64,000 bases of DNA from Candidatus Peribacteria bacterium (GCA_020632295.1 JACKFU010000002.1:248001-312000), one strand, 5' to 3'; positions 25,211-34,806 are shown, counted from the stretch's first letter. The notes: generated by a model from the letters alone, not told the origin. Numbers and translations: made by a program.

Positions 25211-26046
25211 TACACCTGGAAACTCAGTGAGAAGATCTTTGCCGTCTCCGCTCTGTTGACTGGATCGCTTGGCCCAAAGAATCCTGTTGGATTTCCGTTA
25301 CTGTCACTATACCCAGAAACCACACCAGCATTTGCTGCAGTTTCAATAGCGGCACCATAGGTAACGGATGTTCCGACATCTTCAAAGATTGTGCCAGACC
25401 GTGGAGAGATACGCTGCTTAAATGCCTGGAGTACAGTGACAACCACCTCGGCACGCGTTGCCGGGCGGAAGATATCGACAGTGCCATCACTGTAGACTGC
25501 CCAACCTTCATTCTCCGCACAACGAATATAGGGAGCAGACCAATCCTGAGTTGCTGGTTCATTCTGTATCTCATTAAGACAACCATAGGTATCAATACTC
25601 GCAGCGATGACCGCCATCTTTGCCAGTTGTGCAATGGTTACATTATCTGCAGGGCCGTACTTGCCACTCGGGAGGCCGTTTGCCTGTTTATACCCAGAGA
25701 CAATACCGCGCTCTGCTGCATCGCGAACATAGGAAGCAAACCACTCAAATGCAGGAACGTCGTCCAGGATAACTGGAACACCGTTTACTTTTATCGTGAC
25801 ATGGGTATCGCTCTGAGAATAGTTATCTGCTTTGCTTGATTCTTCCTCTTCTTCTGTTAGCGGAAAAAGATCTGTACTTTCGTTTAGTAGTGCAGCCTCC
25901 TGTTCGACAGAGAGTGCATCGCTGTCATACTGAAGTTGTTGATTAAACATTTCAAAATCGCTCAGTGTATTGTCCCACATATCTGCAAATGCGGTTGGTG
26001 TGAGGAGGAATGATGCCAAGAAGAAAACCCATACAATCTTTTGCAT
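25207..26046 (-). CDS. S-layer homology (SLH) domain protein
   Basis: This 279-residue protein has a signal peptide (IVWVFFLASFLLTPTAFA), an acidic spacer to about residue 95, and two or three SLH repeats: FASYVRDAAERGIVSGY...FGPADNVTIAQLAKM-like, DWSAPYIRCAENEGW...FRPATRAEVVVTV, and AIETAANAGVVSGYSD...FGPSDPVNRAETAKIF. SLH domains hold proteins to cell-wall polysaccharide. TATGAT ends seven bases before ATG 26046. It may be a wall-attached scaffold; the window holds no enzyme domain fused to it. Confidence 0.88.
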   Translation of the reverse strand: MQKIVWVFFLASFLLTPTAFADMWDNTLSDFEMFNQQLQYDSDALSVEQEAALLNESTDLFPLTEEEEESSKADNYSQSDTHVTIKVNGVPVILDDVPAFEWFASYVRDAAERGIVSGYKQANGLPSGKYGPADNVTIAQLAKMAVIAASIDTYGCLNEIQNEPATQDWSAPYIRCAENEGWAVYSDGTVDIFRPATRAEVVVTVLQAFKQRISPRSGTIFEDVGTSVTYGAAIETAANAGVVSGYSDSNGNPTGFFGPSDPVNRAETAKIFSLSFQVY

Positions 26047-26067
26047 GGACGTTATCATACACCGTTC

Positions 26068-26095
26068 TTGCATCCTGCGAAATTCGTTCTACCAT
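26068..26095 (+). promoter_or_regulatory. Promoter of the 68-residue gene
   Basis: TTGCAT and TACCAT with a 16-base spacer; the -10 ends seven bases before ATG 26103. It overlaps the divergent SLH promoter region. Confidence 0.4.
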
Positions 26096-26102
26096 ACTCA
26101 AT

Positions 26103-26309
26103 ATGAAACATTGGATGGACAACTGGCTGGAAAAATCTGCTGAGTCGCAGAAAGAGTTGAACGAAGAGAATAGGAGACTGGGAGCATTGCATGTTGCAAG
26201 GCCGCTAAATCCACAACCTACAAACGCCGAAATAGAACATTCATTAGGTATTGCGATGCTTTCTGTGGAACTTAGTGCGCGACGGCAAATGCAATCAAAA
26301 AAATATTGA
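26103..26309 (+). CDS. 68-residue hypothetical protein
   Basis: A small soluble, helix-rich protein (MKHWMDNWLEKSAESQKELN) with no known motif. ATG 26103 was preferred to the frame's first ATG at 26010, which lies inside the divergent SLH gene. It precedes carB by 52 bases on the same strand. Function unknown. Confidence 0.5.
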   Translation: MKHWMDNWLEKSAESQKELNEENRRLGALHVARPLNPQPTNAEIEHSLGIAMLSVELSARRQMQSKKY

Positions 26310-26361
26310 AGGCCGTTTCTTGCCTTTTAATACTTCCTTCGGTAGGCTCCATCGGAACATC

Positions 26362-29300
26362 ATGGAGAATACGGAAGACACAGGCTCTCTGGGAGCCCGC
26401 AAGGGCCAGGGAGAATCTTTTTCCAAAATCCTGCTCCTTGGCTCCGGGGCTTTAAAGATTGGTGAAGCAGGAGAATTCGACTATTCCGGAAGCCAAGCCA
26501 TTAAAGCATTTAAGGAGGAAGGAAAAGAAGTGGTGCTCATTAACCCAAACATCGCAACAAACCAGACCAGTTGGAACCTCGCTGATAAGGTCTACTTTAA
26601 TCCTGTTACACCTGCATTTGTGGAACGGGTAATTGAGAAGGAGAAACCCGATGCTATTGCACTAAGCTTCGGAGGGCAAACCGCTCTCAACTGTGGTGTT
26701 GCTCTCGAACAGAGTGGCGTTCTTGAAAAGCACGGTATTCAAGTGCTTGGGACGAGCGTGGACAGTATTCAAAAAACCGAAGATCGTGCTGCATTTAATG
26801 CAGAACTGCGCTCTATCAATGTAGATGTGCCAAAGAGTTTCGCATGTGAAACAATGGACGAAGCGTTAAAAGCCGGACAAAGCATTGGGTACCCCGTTAT
26901 TATTCGTGGTGCATTTGCCCTTGGCGGGAAAGGAAGTGGCCGTGCTATGAATGAGAAGGAGCTTAATGAAATCTGTAAAGTGTCGTTTGTAGAATCGCCA
27001 CAGGTCCTCGTAGAAGAGGACCTAACAGGATGGAAAGAAATTGAGTACGAAGTGGTACGCGACAGATTCGATAACTGTATTACGGTTTGTAACATGGAGA
27101 ATGTTGACCCTCTGGGAATTCATACTGGAGAGTCGATAGTTGTTGCGCCAAGTCAGACACTCGATAACCACGAGTATCAGATGCTTCGGTCTATCGCACT
27201 GAAAGTGATTCGTCACTTGCAAATTGTCGGTGAATGCAACATTCAGTATGCACTCGACCCAAAGAGTAGAAAGTATCGTGTTATTGAAGTAAATGCGAGA
27301 CTGAGTCGCAGTAGTGCACTTGCATCAAAAGCAACGGGATACCCACTTGCGTTTGTAGCAGCAAAACTAGCACTCGGCTACAGCTTGCCGGAACTGAGTA
27401 ATGCTATTACGGAAGTAACATGTGCAGACTTTGAGCCATCGCTCGATTACGTTGCTGTGAAGATGCCCCGTTGGGACTTGCAGAAATTCCGTTTTGTTTC
27501 CGATAAGGTCACCAGCGAGATGAAATCTGTTGGAGAGGTAATGGCACTTGGTCGCAGCTTTGAGGAGGCGTTGCAAAAAGCGGTTCGTATGTTAAATATC
27601 GGCTGCATTGGCCTGTTTCCTTCACATCTTGAATTTACTGATCTGGATGCAGAGGTAAAGAAACCAACGCCGCGTCGCATTTTTGCAATCGCGCAAGCCC
27701 TCCGTGGAAGTTGGTCTCCAGAGCAAATTAATATCGCAACTGGCATTGACCTTTGGTTTTTAAACAGGATGAAAGATGCAGCAACTCTTGCAAAAGAATT
27801 AAGCGAATCAAAAGGAGATATGCCTGCTGCATTGCTGCTGAAGGCAAAGAAGACAGGGTTCAGCGATAGTTCTATAGGGAAGCTTGCAAAAGCCGATACC
27901 GATGAAATTCGAATGTTGCGCAAAAAGCACAACATTCTTCCGGTTGTTAAGCAGGTCGATACCCTTGCAGGCGAATTCCCCGCGCATACCAATTATCTCT
28001 ACCTCACATACCATGGACAAGAACATGACATTGCATTTGATACTGATACCAAGCGAGCACTTGTACTCGGCGGAGGTCCATACTCCATTGGCTCATCGGT
28101 TGAGTTTGACTGGTGCTGTGTCCAAGCCGTCCATGAACTGCAGCAGAAGGGATACAGTGTTGCGATGATCAACAGTAACCCTGAGACAGTCAGCACAGAC
28201 TACGATGAGTGTGATGCACTGTTCTTCGATGAGCTCAGTGAGGAGCGTGTCCGAGACGTTATTGACCTCCTGAATCCTGAAGGAGTGGTTGTTTCCATGG
28301 GTGGCCAAATTCCAAACTCCCTCGCACCACGTCTTGCGAAAGCCAATGTACCAATTCTTGGAACATCACCGGAGAATATTGACCGTGCAGAAGACCGCCA
28401 TAAGTTCAGCTCACTTCTTGATGAACTCGAAATCGATCAGCCGGAGTGGAAAGAATTTTCCGACCTCTCCGAGGCAACTCACTTTGCAGAGAGTGTCGGG
28501 TACCCTGTTATTGTTCGACCGAGTTACGTACTTTCTGGTGCATCGATGGCAGTTGTACACTCCGATGAGGACTTATCTGCCTACGTTGGACAATCTGCCT
28601 TTATTAATAAGGAAGCACCAATTGTCGTTTCGAAATTTGAGATGGGTGCCAAAGAAATTGAGTTTGATGGCGTTGCGCAGAATGGGGAACTCCTCATTTA
28701 TGCGATCTCCGAACATGTCGAAAATGCCGGTGTGCACTCGGGTGACGCTACCATTGTTCTACCACCACAGCGTGTGAACTTAGAGACTCTTAGAAGAGTA
28801 AAAGCAACAGCAAAGAGTATTGCCACTGCCTTGCAAATTTCTGGTCCGTTTAACATTCAGTTCCTTGCGAAGAATAACCGCCTGAAAGTTATTGAGTGTA
28901 ACTTGCGTGCCAGTCGCAGCTTCCCGTTTGCCAGCAAGGTGACCGGACATAACTTTATTACGCTTGCAACACAAGCCCTCCTTGGTGAAGCACCGGTGGA
29001 TCTTCGGTATCAGACATTGGACCTCGATCATGTTGGTGTGAAGGCAGCACAGTTTAGCTTTAGTAGACTAAAAGGTGCTGACCCTCGACTAGGAGTTGAG
29101 ATGGCAAGCACCGGTGAAGTGGCCTGCTTTGGACACAATGCAGAACAAGCTCTTCTTACCGCACTGCTTGCAGTTGGGTTCACTCTTCCAAAGAAGAACA
29201 TCCTCGTCACTATTGGTCGACTGGAAGACAAGGTAGATATGCTCAGTAGCATTCAGGCACTCCATCAAAAAGGATACGCATTCTTTGCTACGCAGCGAAC

Positions 29301-29607
29301 GCATGAATTTTTAGAGTCACGTAATATCCCCTCCGCGATGCTCCATAAGATTAGCGAGCCAAGAAACCCGAATATTCGTGAGTATCTCGAAAAGAAGCGT
29401 GTGGACCTCGTTATTAATATCCCCACCCATACACGCGGTGCAGAGCAAACTGATGGGTACTATATACGACGTCTGGCGACAGATCATGGTATTCCACTCA
29501 TTACAAACGTTCAGCTAGCAAAACGCGTCATAGAAGCCATTTGCCAAGAGGATACGGAAAAACTCCCTATTATGGAGTGGCCAATGTTGCTAACAGAAAA
29601 AGTCTGA
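26362..29607 (+). CDS. carB: Carbamoyl-phosphate synthase large subunit
   Basis: This 1081-residue protein makes carbamoyl phosphate from bicarbonate, ammonia and two ATP. Both ATP-grasp halves are present: first half KILLLGSGALKIGEAGEFDYSG and IIRGAFALGGKGSG; second half ALVLGGGPYSIGSSVEFDW and VIVRPSYVLSGASM. The allosteric MGS-like domain occupies the C-terminal 140 residues. About 20 extra residues (ENTEDTGSLGARKGQGE) precede the usual start. The small subunit carA is not in the window. It gives precursors for pyrimidines and arginine; greA follows after 19 bases. Confidence 0.96.
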   Translation: MENTEDTGSLGARKGQGESFSKILLLGSGALKIGEAGEFDYSGSQAIKAFKEEGKEVVLINPNIATNQTSWNLADKVYFNPVTPAFVERVIEKEKPDAIALSFGGQTALNCGVALEQSGVLEKHGIQVLGTSVDSIQKTEDRAAFNAELRSINVDVPKSFACETMDEALKAGQSIGYPVIIRGAFALGGKGSGRAMNEKELNEICKVSFVESPQVLVEEDLTGWKEIEYEVVRDRFDNCITVCNMENVDPLGIHTGESIVVAPSQTLDNHEYQMLRSIALKVIRHLQIVGECNIQYALDPKSRKYRVIEVNARLSRSSALASKATGYPLAFVAAKLALGYSLPELSNAITEVTCADFEPSLDYVAVKMPRWDLQKFRFVSDKVTSEMKSVGEVMALGRSFEEALQKAVRMLNIGCIGLFPSHLEFTDLDAEVKKPTPRRIFAIAQALRGSWSPEQINIATGIDLWFLNRMKDAATLAKELSESKGDMPAALLLKAKKTGFSDSSIGKLAKADTDEIRMLRKKHNILPVVKQVDTLAGEFPAHTNYLYLTYHGQEHDIAFDTDTKRALVLGGGPYSIGSSVEFDWCCVQAVHELQQKGYSVAMINSNPETVSTDYDECDALFFDELSEERVRDVIDLLNPEGVVVSMGGQIPNSLAPRLAKANVPILGTSPENIDRAEDRHKFSSLLDELEIDQPEWKEFSDLSEATHFAESVGYPVIVRPSYVLSGASMAVVHSDEDLSAYVGQSAFINKEAPIVVSKFEMGAKEIEFDGVAQNGELLIYAISEHVENAGVHSGDATIVLPPQRVNLETLRRVKATAKSIATALQISGPFNIQFLAKNNRLKVIECNLRASRSFPFASKVTGHNFITLATQALLGEAPVDLRYQTLDLDHVGVKAAQFSFSRLKGADPRLGVEMASTGEVACFGHNAEQALLTALLAVGFTLPKKNILVTIGRLEDKVDMLSSIQALHQKGYAFFATQRTHEFLESRNIPSAMLHKISEPRNPNIREYLEKKRVDLVINIPTHTRGAEQTDGYYIRRLATDHGIPLITNVQLAKRVIEAICQEDTEKLPIMEWPMLLTEKV

Positions 29608-29626
29608 ACTACACTACCCGGGACTT

Positions 29627-30130
29627 ATGGCTAAATCCGACGACGATTCATTGGCACTCGACCAAACCCTTGTAACCAAAGAAGGGCTAAAAAAGCTTCA
29701 GGATGAACTTGATGAGCTTAAAGGCATGAAACGTAAAGAGGTTGCAGAACGCCTTAAAGAGGCAATTTCCTACGGAGACCTTTCGGAGAACTCTGAGTAC
29801 CAGGAGGCAAAAACAGAACAGGCGTTTATTGAAGGGCGTATTTTGGAGCTTGAACAGATGATTAAAAATGCCAAGATCATCTCGGATAAGGTGACAACGA
29901 AAACAAAGGATATTCAAATTGGAACCAGTGTAACAATCCGTAACAAAACCGATGGAGATGATGCCGTTGAGTACACTATTGTTGGTTCTACCGAAGCAGA
30001 CCCACTCGACCACAAAATCAGCAATGAATCACCTGTTGGTAAAGCACTGCTCGGAAAAAAGAAGGGGGACGTTGTCGATGTTAAAACACCCGCTGGCACT
30101 TTTAAGTACGAAGTGGTAAAAGTATCGTAA
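29627..30130 (+). CDS. greA: Transcription elongation factor GreA
   Basis: This 167-residue protein has the N-terminal coiled coil with the conserved acidic tip region (AISYGDLSENSEYQEAKTEQ) and the C-terminal FKBP-like domain (DPLDHKISNESPVGKALLGKKKGD). GreA enters the RNA polymerase secondary channel and stimulates cleavage of backtracked RNA. A ten-residue leader (MAKSDDDSLA) precedes the usual start. It lies between carB and a small coiled-coil gene, probably in one operon. Confidence 0.96.
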   Translation: MAKSDDDSLALDQTLVTKEGLKKLQDELDELKGMKRKEVAERLKEAISYGDLSENSEYQEAKTEQAFIEGRILELEQMIKNAKIISDKVTTKTKDIQIGTSVTIRNKTDGDDAVEYTIVGSTEADPLDHKISNESPVGKALLGKKKGDVVDVKTPAGTFKYEVVKVS

Positions 30131-30131
30131 C

Positions 30132-30443
30132 ATGTCTGTGTTTCCAGAACTTATCGAGCTTATTAAGCATTCAGAAAGTATGAATGACGAGGAGCGGCAG
30201 TACTGGATAAATATCCTCCCCGTCATGACCCCTGAACAAATCGATAATCTTCAAAGTATTTTGGAGAATGAAAAGAAGCAGCTGGCAGAAATTGATAAGA
30301 GGTATGCAGCGGGTTCTGACGTACAGAAAACTGGAGAAGAGAGGCGTAAACGGCGCGAAGAGAGGCAGGAAGAAGAACTGACTGCGGAAGAAGCGGAAGA
30401 ACGGCAAACTGAGGACCTCCTCTTGAAGATTGAGGAGCTTTAA
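30132..30443 (+). CDS. 103-residue coiled-coil protein
   Basis: A charged helical protein; the second half is almost wholly Glu/Arg (EERRKRREERQEEELTAEEA). It starts one base after the greA stop, so it is probably translated together with greA. MTPEQIDNLQSILENEKKQL resembles small regulatory helices seen beside CPR housekeeping genes, but no domain is assignable. Its end overlaps holA by four bases. Confidence 0.6.
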   Translation: MSVFPELIELIKHSESMNDEERQYWINILPVMTPEQIDNLQSILENEKKQLAEIDKRYAAGSDVQKTGEERRKRREERQEEELTAEEAEERQTEDLLLKIEEL

Positions 30444-31375
30444 ATAACAGCAGCAATCCGTGTATCGAGGATGGCGTTCAGTTCCTCAGGAGATTGGTCT
30501 GTTGCTTTAAATCCTCCTGTTTTGAGCTTTATATCCGAATCAATGACGAGGGTAATAAGATGCAATAGGCGTTTGTGATCGTATGACTGTGCAAGAGAGA
30601 TAAGATTGCGTGCAGTATTAGGATGCATACCACATGCCTTGGCTATGCTCTGAGGATTGGTGTTTCCCTCTATGACCTGTGCAGCTACTTGCGAGAACTG
30701 CGCTACCATCCACAAAAACATACTCCAAAGGCCGTGCGGATTTTCTCCGCGTTTGAGGATGGTCTCTGTAAACTGCAGTGCCTCCTCGCGCTTTTTTGCA
30801 CCGAGCAAATCCATGAGCTGCCAGACTGCTTTCTCTGTTGAGAGCATGACTAAATTCTCAATATCTTCGCATGTTACAGGCCTATCCCCTGCATACGTTG
30901 TCAACTTTTGTACTTCATTTGCAAGAAGAAGCTGATCTTCTCCTACCATTGCAATGAGCTTTGTTGCCTCGCGTTGCCCGAGGGATGGAGCAAGCCACGC
31001 AATGAGTGCACTACCTCGCAGTGGTGTGAATGTTTTGACTGTTGCAATAGCCATGAGTTCTTTCGTGACACTAAGGCGCTTATCCGGACTTGGTTCTATA
31101 ATAAGGAGGAGTGTCTGCGGATGTATGGATGATGCGAGTGCCTTGAGTTGATCTTTATCGATTTTCGGTAGCCCATCGATAACCACAAGACGTTTCTCTG
31201 CTATAAACGGAGCAGTGGATACCTCATTAATGAGTAGTGAAAACTGAGCATCCTTACCTTCGACTACAAGAAGGTTTTCGGGGCCATGCTTCTCGGTAAA
31301 CTCCTGAATCCATCGGCTGCGCTCTTTGCCTAATTCATAGCGATTTTCACCAATGAAGAGGTATATCTGTGACAT
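30440..31375 (-). CDS. holA: DNA polymerase III subunit delta
   Basis: This 311-residue protein matches HolA: N-terminal YLFIGENRYELGKERSRW, the strand with RLVVIDGLPKIDKDQ, and the helical region LVMLSTEKAVWQLMDLLGAKKREEAL. Delta opens the sliding clamp within the clamp loader. An altered AAA+ fold without a working P-loop is normal for the family. TATAGT lies eight bases upstream of ATG 31375. It converges with the greA operon. Confidence 0.9.
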   Translation of the reverse strand: MSQIYLFIGENRYELGKERSRWIQEFTEKHGPENLLVVEGKDAQFSLLINEVSTAPFIAEKRLVVIDGLPKIDKDQLKALASSIHPQTLLLIIEPSPDKRLSVTKELMAIATVKTFTPLRGSALIAWLAPSLGQREATKLIAMVGEDQLLLANEVQKLTTYAGDRPVTCEDIENLVMLSTEKAVWQLMDLLGAKKREEALQFTETILKRGENPHGLWSMFLWMVAQFSQVAAQVIEGNTNPQSIAKACGMHPNTARNLISLAQSYDHKRLLHLITLVIDSDIKLKTGGFKATDQSPEELNAILDTRIAAVI

Positions 31376-31458
31376 AGGGGAGAACTATACCATATTTTTA
31401 TACAATATTATTGATATAGTGCAATGTAAGCATACTCGTCCAAAATACAGAAATCCGC

Positions 31459-31464
31459 TATAAT
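31459..31464 (+). promoter_or_regulatory. -10 element for the dockerin-like gene
   Basis: Consensus TATAAT ends eight bases before ATG 31473, giving a near-leaderless mRNA. No clear -35. Confidence 0.45.
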
Positions 31465-31472
31465 ACTTTGAT

Positions 31473-31799
31473 ATGTACATCAAATATCCACACTTCATGC
31501 GCAGGAACTTAAAGCTGCTCGCTGTCGGCGCAGCATGCATTGTCAGTTCTTTTGCGCTCGGCATACGTACTGCCGGTGACGTTGCTCCTGTCTCTCTTAT
31601 TGAAGCAGGCGGCGTTACCCTAGCAGGAGATATGGACGGAAGTGGAGTCGTCGATCTACGCGACGTTACCATCATTCTTGAGGTAGCGCAGGGATACTCC
31701 GATGCAACGGTGGATCAGCTTGCTGCTGACCCAAACGGTGACGGAGTCCTTACAGTAGACGATGCCATCCGCCTTCTCTCCACCATTTCTCTCCAATAA
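31473..31799 (+). CDS. Dockerin-like secreted protein
   Basis: This 108-residue protein has a signal sequence (LLAVGAACIVSSFALGI) and then essentially one domain with two Ca-binding-loop helices: AGDMDGSGVVDLRDVTIIL and DPNGDGVLTVDDAIRLL. That is the type I dockerin pattern (DxDGSGxVDxxD, then DxNGDGxLTxxD). Dockerins bind cohesins. The very next gene encodes a cohesin-like domain, nine bases downstream. No enzyme or anchor is fused, so it would act as a free plug or adaptor. ATG 31497 is an alternative start. Confidence 0.75.
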   Translation: MYIKYPHFMRRNLKLLAVGAACIVSSFALGIRTAGDVAPVSLIEAGGVTLAGDMDGSGVVDLRDVTIILEVAQGYSDATVDQLAADPNGDGVLTVDDAIRLLSTISLQ

Positions 31800-31808
31800 C
31801 ACGTAGAA

Positions 31809-33248
31809 ATGAATTTACGTCAACAGTGCATCCATCGGCATATCTGTCGCAGCATATCTGTAGTGGTCTCTTTGGGACTTGCGATGCCTGCAACCGTATA
31901 CGCTGCTGAGGCAGATGCAACATTTTCGCTACATCCACACTGTATCGAGCGAGAAGGTGAAACCGATGACTGGATTTTCGGTCCAATTCCGAGTCCAGGT
32001 ATTGTTGTCGAAACACGGCAAGCAAGCACTCGTTGTACATCGTTTGACGTAAAAGATCCTCAGACATTACAGACGCCAGCCCTGAGCATTGGCGATACGC
32101 TCGACATCGACGTCGTCATAGATAACCCGAGTGCTCAGCACATCAAGCGCGCACGTGCGTGGCTCTCATACGACCCTAATATGCTCGAAGGTGTCTCCAT
32201 CGACATCAATGAAACATTCTCACTCGTGACACCAGATGAACGTGCATTCTCCGAATCGGAAGGATACGTAAAGATGGAAGCAAGCGCTGAAGATAGTGGA
32301 CCAAATACGAAAAAAGTTCTCTTTGCTAGACTGACGTTCAGAGTCATTGAAACAAATCCCATCGGAACTCCTATTACTTTTCATGATGCACAGCCATCTG
32401 GGCATACCGTCATCATGACTGCGCAAGGAGATGAAGAGGCTTACATTCAAAAAGAAGAGCCCGGTGTCCTTCTTGTTCGCTTTGCCACAGAAAATATACT
32501 TGATGATGGCTCCTGCGTTCGTGATGAAGACTGCGAAGAACATGTCTGTATTGCAGGGGTGTGTCAGGAGCCTCCAGCGCCTCCTACGCCTACGCCTACA
32601 CCTACTCCTACTCCTGTTCCTACACCTACTCCCCTCTTACCAAACGGAGCAGTGTGTAGTGAGAATAGCGAGTGCCAAAGCACTATTTGTAGCACTGGCA
32701 TCTGTGTACCCCAAGTCGACCCTACACCACCTATCGCACAAACAAGCGATAGAACAACATTCTCGCTTTTACAAATTCGCAATGTCCGTGTAACAACCGA
32801 TGGAACATCCGTCTTTCTCGCTTGGGATCCGTTGCAATCTTCGCTTCTTAAGGCATATAACATCTACTATGGTACGACATCGGGCCGGTATATTCAGCGT
32901 AGAACCATCGACAAAAGTGAGACGAGTATTACCATTCGCTCCCTTCCCCTTGGTACACGCTACTATTTTGCTGTTCGAGGACTAAGTTCCCAGAATGAAG
33001 AAAGCGCCTTTAGTAATGAAGTATCACTTGTCATTGGTGAGCCAAACACCTCTACAGCACCGCTGACACTTGGCAGTATGTCTGGTGGTCCTGCAAGAAA
33101 CCCTGTAGCGAGTACGACAACTGTCCCCGGAGAAACTGGTGCGCCTAGTATACTCCTCCTGTTTCTCCTTGGCTCAGCTGTTATTGGAACGTCCTTTGCC
33201 TCACGTCGACAATTCAGTGTAACTACGAAGCCACCCGACCATGGATAA
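31809..33248 (+). CDS. Surface protein: cohesin-like, FN3, TG anchor
   Basis: This 479-residue protein has a signal peptide (to about 32), a cohesin-like beta domain (about 92-230, SIGDTLDIDVVIDNPSAQ...AWLSYDPNMLEGV), two short Cys knots (CVRDEDCEEHVCIAGVC and CSENSECQSTICSTGIC), a Pro-Thr linker between them, an FN3 domain (about 315-405) and a C-terminal GETGAPS motif, hydrophobic segment and basic end. The tail fits sortase-type anchoring. With the dockerin-like gene before it, it may form a small cohesin-dockerin surface complex. It overlaps the next gene by eight bases. Confidence 0.7.
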   Translation: MNLRQQCIHRHICRSISVVVSLGLAMPATVYAAEADATFSLHPHCIEREGETDDWIFGPIPSPGIVVETRQASTRCTSFDVKDPQTLQTPALSIGDTLDIDVVIDNPSAQHIKRARAWLSYDPNMLEGVSIDINETFSLVTPDERAFSESEGYVKMEASAEDSGPNTKKVLFARLTFRVIETNPIGTPITFHDAQPSGHTVIMTAQGDEEAYIQKEEPGVLLVRFATENILDDGSCVRDEDCEEHVCIAGVCQEPPAPPTPTPTPTPTPVPTPTPLLPNGAVCSENSECQSTICSTGICVPQVDPTPPIAQTSDRTTFSLLQIRNVRVTTDGTSVFLAWDPLQSSLLKAYNIYYGTTSGRYIQRRTIDKSETSITIRSLPLGTRYYFAVRGLSSQNEESAFSNEVSLVIGEPNTSTAPLTLGSMSGGPARNPVASTTTVPGETGAPSILLLFLLGSAVIGTSFASRRQFSVTTKPPDHG

Positions 33249-34038
33249 TCTCCACCCTCACTGGCAAGAAGAGGAGGAAGGGCAGCCTGTGCCTGTACGT
33301 GCAAAAGAAACACAAACCGTTTCTCGGCAGCCTGCAGCAATTTTTGGTGTTCTTCTCGTAGTCGGACTTGGTCTGTTCTTCTTTCGAGGTGCTCATACAC
33401 TCCAAGGTCAAGCTACACCAACGGGACCTACCATTACCATTTCCGATGAGGGTATGCTCCCAAATAGATTGGAAGTGGAACACGGGCAAACAATTACGTT
33501 TATCAATAATCAAGATATTCTACAGAGTATTCAATCAAATACACTATGCAGCGATACTGGATACTGTCTTGAGACAAAGCAACTGATGCGTGGCGATAGT
33601 GATACATTCACTATCACGCCAGATATGCGTTCTGGGCCGTATGAATTTGCCTCCTCTGTCTCTGGAGATATTCGTGGTGTTATTATTATTGTGACCGATA
33701 CTGTTGACGACTTCGTTGACCTCGCATCCACTCTTGATGCAAATATCTTTGATGAAGAAGTAGCGTCTCCACAAGCTGTGGAGCAGGTTGGTATTCCCAG
33801 AAACCCTTACACAGTTGATAGTGAGCGCATTCATCCATTTGATAATACGGGTACTCCCATCGACGCAGCATTCGGTGATGCCCCTGGCACATACCAAGCT
33901 CAGGCGACATTTGCACAGTCGCAAGGACCACTACGACAACCAGAAACCGGAGCAGGTGGCATTTCTGCTCTTGTTGTATTGAGCATCTTGATTCTCTGGC
34001 GTCTCAACTACAATCAAGGTGTACCAAATACACAGTAG
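33241..34038 (+). CDS. Cupredoxin-like surface protein with PETG tail
   Basis: This 265-residue protein has an N-terminal transmembrane segment (about 32-50), an outside cupredoxin-like beta domain (TITISDEGMLPNRLEVEHGQ...GPYEFASSVSGDIRGVIIIV), a linker, and a C-terminal RQPETGAGG motif followed by a hydrophobic helix and short basic tail. The usual copper ligands (His, Cys-x-His, Met) are not in the expected places, so copper binding is doubtful; one Cys pair (LCSDTGYCL) may be a disulfide. The PETG motif is close to LPxTG sortase signals. Confidence 0.65.
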   Translation: MDNLHPHWQEEEEGQPVPVRAKETQTVSRQPAAIFGVLLVVGLGLFFFRGAHTLQGQATPTGPTITISDEGMLPNRLEVEHGQTITFINNQDILQSIQSNTLCSDTGYCLETKQLMRGDSDTFTITPDMRSGPYEFASSVSGDIRGVIIIVTDTVDDFVDLASTLDANIFDEEVASPQAVEQVGIPRNPYTVDSERIHPFDNTGTPIDAAFGDAPGTYQAQATFAQSQGPLRQPETGAGGISALVVLSILILWRLNYNQGVPNTQ

Positions 34039-34041
34039 GTT

Positions 34042-34050
34042 TGCTATACT
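34042..34050 (+). promoter_or_regulatory. Extended -10 for the VIT1-type gene, leaderless
   Basis: TGCTATACT fits the extended -10 and ends six bases before ATG 34057. Confidence 0.55.
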
Positions 34051-34056
34051 TCCTTC

Positions 34057-34806
34057 ATGTCGAAGGACGTTATCGCATCAGAAGCGCTTAAAAAGCACAT
34101 GGCAGAAGACCGGCACGGTAGTAGACTTGGTCCTGTTATTCACGATATTGTCTACGGGGGAAACGATGGGATTGTCACAACATTTGCTGTAGTCGCAGGC
34201 ACCATTGGTGCAGATTTACCACATTACGTTGTTATTATTTTGGGACTCGCAAACCTGTTTGCCGATGGTACGTCGATGGCATCTGGTTCGTTTCTATCCA
34301 TCAAGTCTGAAATGGATCAGTACAAGAGACTCCGCAAAGAAGAGCTACAGGAAATAGAAGAAATACCAGAAATGGAACGAGAGGAAGTGAAGCTTGCCTA
34401 TGCAAAGAAGGGATTTTCAGGCAAAGAGCTTGATGCCATCGTCAAAACAATTACCGCAGATAATGACCGCTGGGCAGATGTCATGATGCAAGAGGAGCAC
34501 GGCATGACTGAAGAAAGTGCCTCTCAACCATTGCTCCATGCCATTATGACCTTTATCTCATTTCTCTTGTTTGGCTCCATTCCACTCATGCCATATGTGT
34601 TTGGCATTCATGAGGACATACGATTCAAGGTTGCAACCTTCTCAACCTTTGCCGCCCTTGTTCTTCTTGGACTTACGCGAAGTATTGTCACGCGAGAACG
34701 CCTCTTTCGTGGTCCACTGGAAATTGTAAGCGTCGGAGCACTCGGTGCACTTGTTGCTTATGGTGTTGGCGTTCTTCTAAGGGGTACTGTTGGTGTTGCC
34801 TTCTAA
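34057..34806 (+). CDS. VIT1/CCC1-type iron or manganese transporter
   Basis: This 249-residue protein has five transmembrane segments in the VIT1/CCC1 layout: DIVYGGNDGIVTTFAVVAGTIGA in helix 1, NLFADGTSMASGSFLSIKSE in helix 2, a cytoplasmic metal-binding helical domain rich in Glu (EELQEIEEIPEMEREEVK) and three C-terminal helices. Family members export Fe(II) or Mn(II) from the cytoplasm. It is coupled by TAATG to the TPR GT-C gene. Metal not determinable here. Confidence 0.88.
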   Translation: MSKDVIASEALKKHMAEDRHGSRLGPVIHDIVYGGNDGIVTTFAVVAGTIGADLPHYVVIILGLANLFADGTSMASGSFLSIKSEMDQYKRLRKEELQEIEEIPEMEREEVKLAYAKKGFSGKELDAIVKTITADNDRWADVMMQEEHGMTEESASQPLLHAIMTFISFLLFGSIPLMPYVFGIHEDIRFKVATFSTFAALVLLGLTRSIVTRERLFRGPLEIVSVGALGALVAYGVGVLLRGTVGVAF

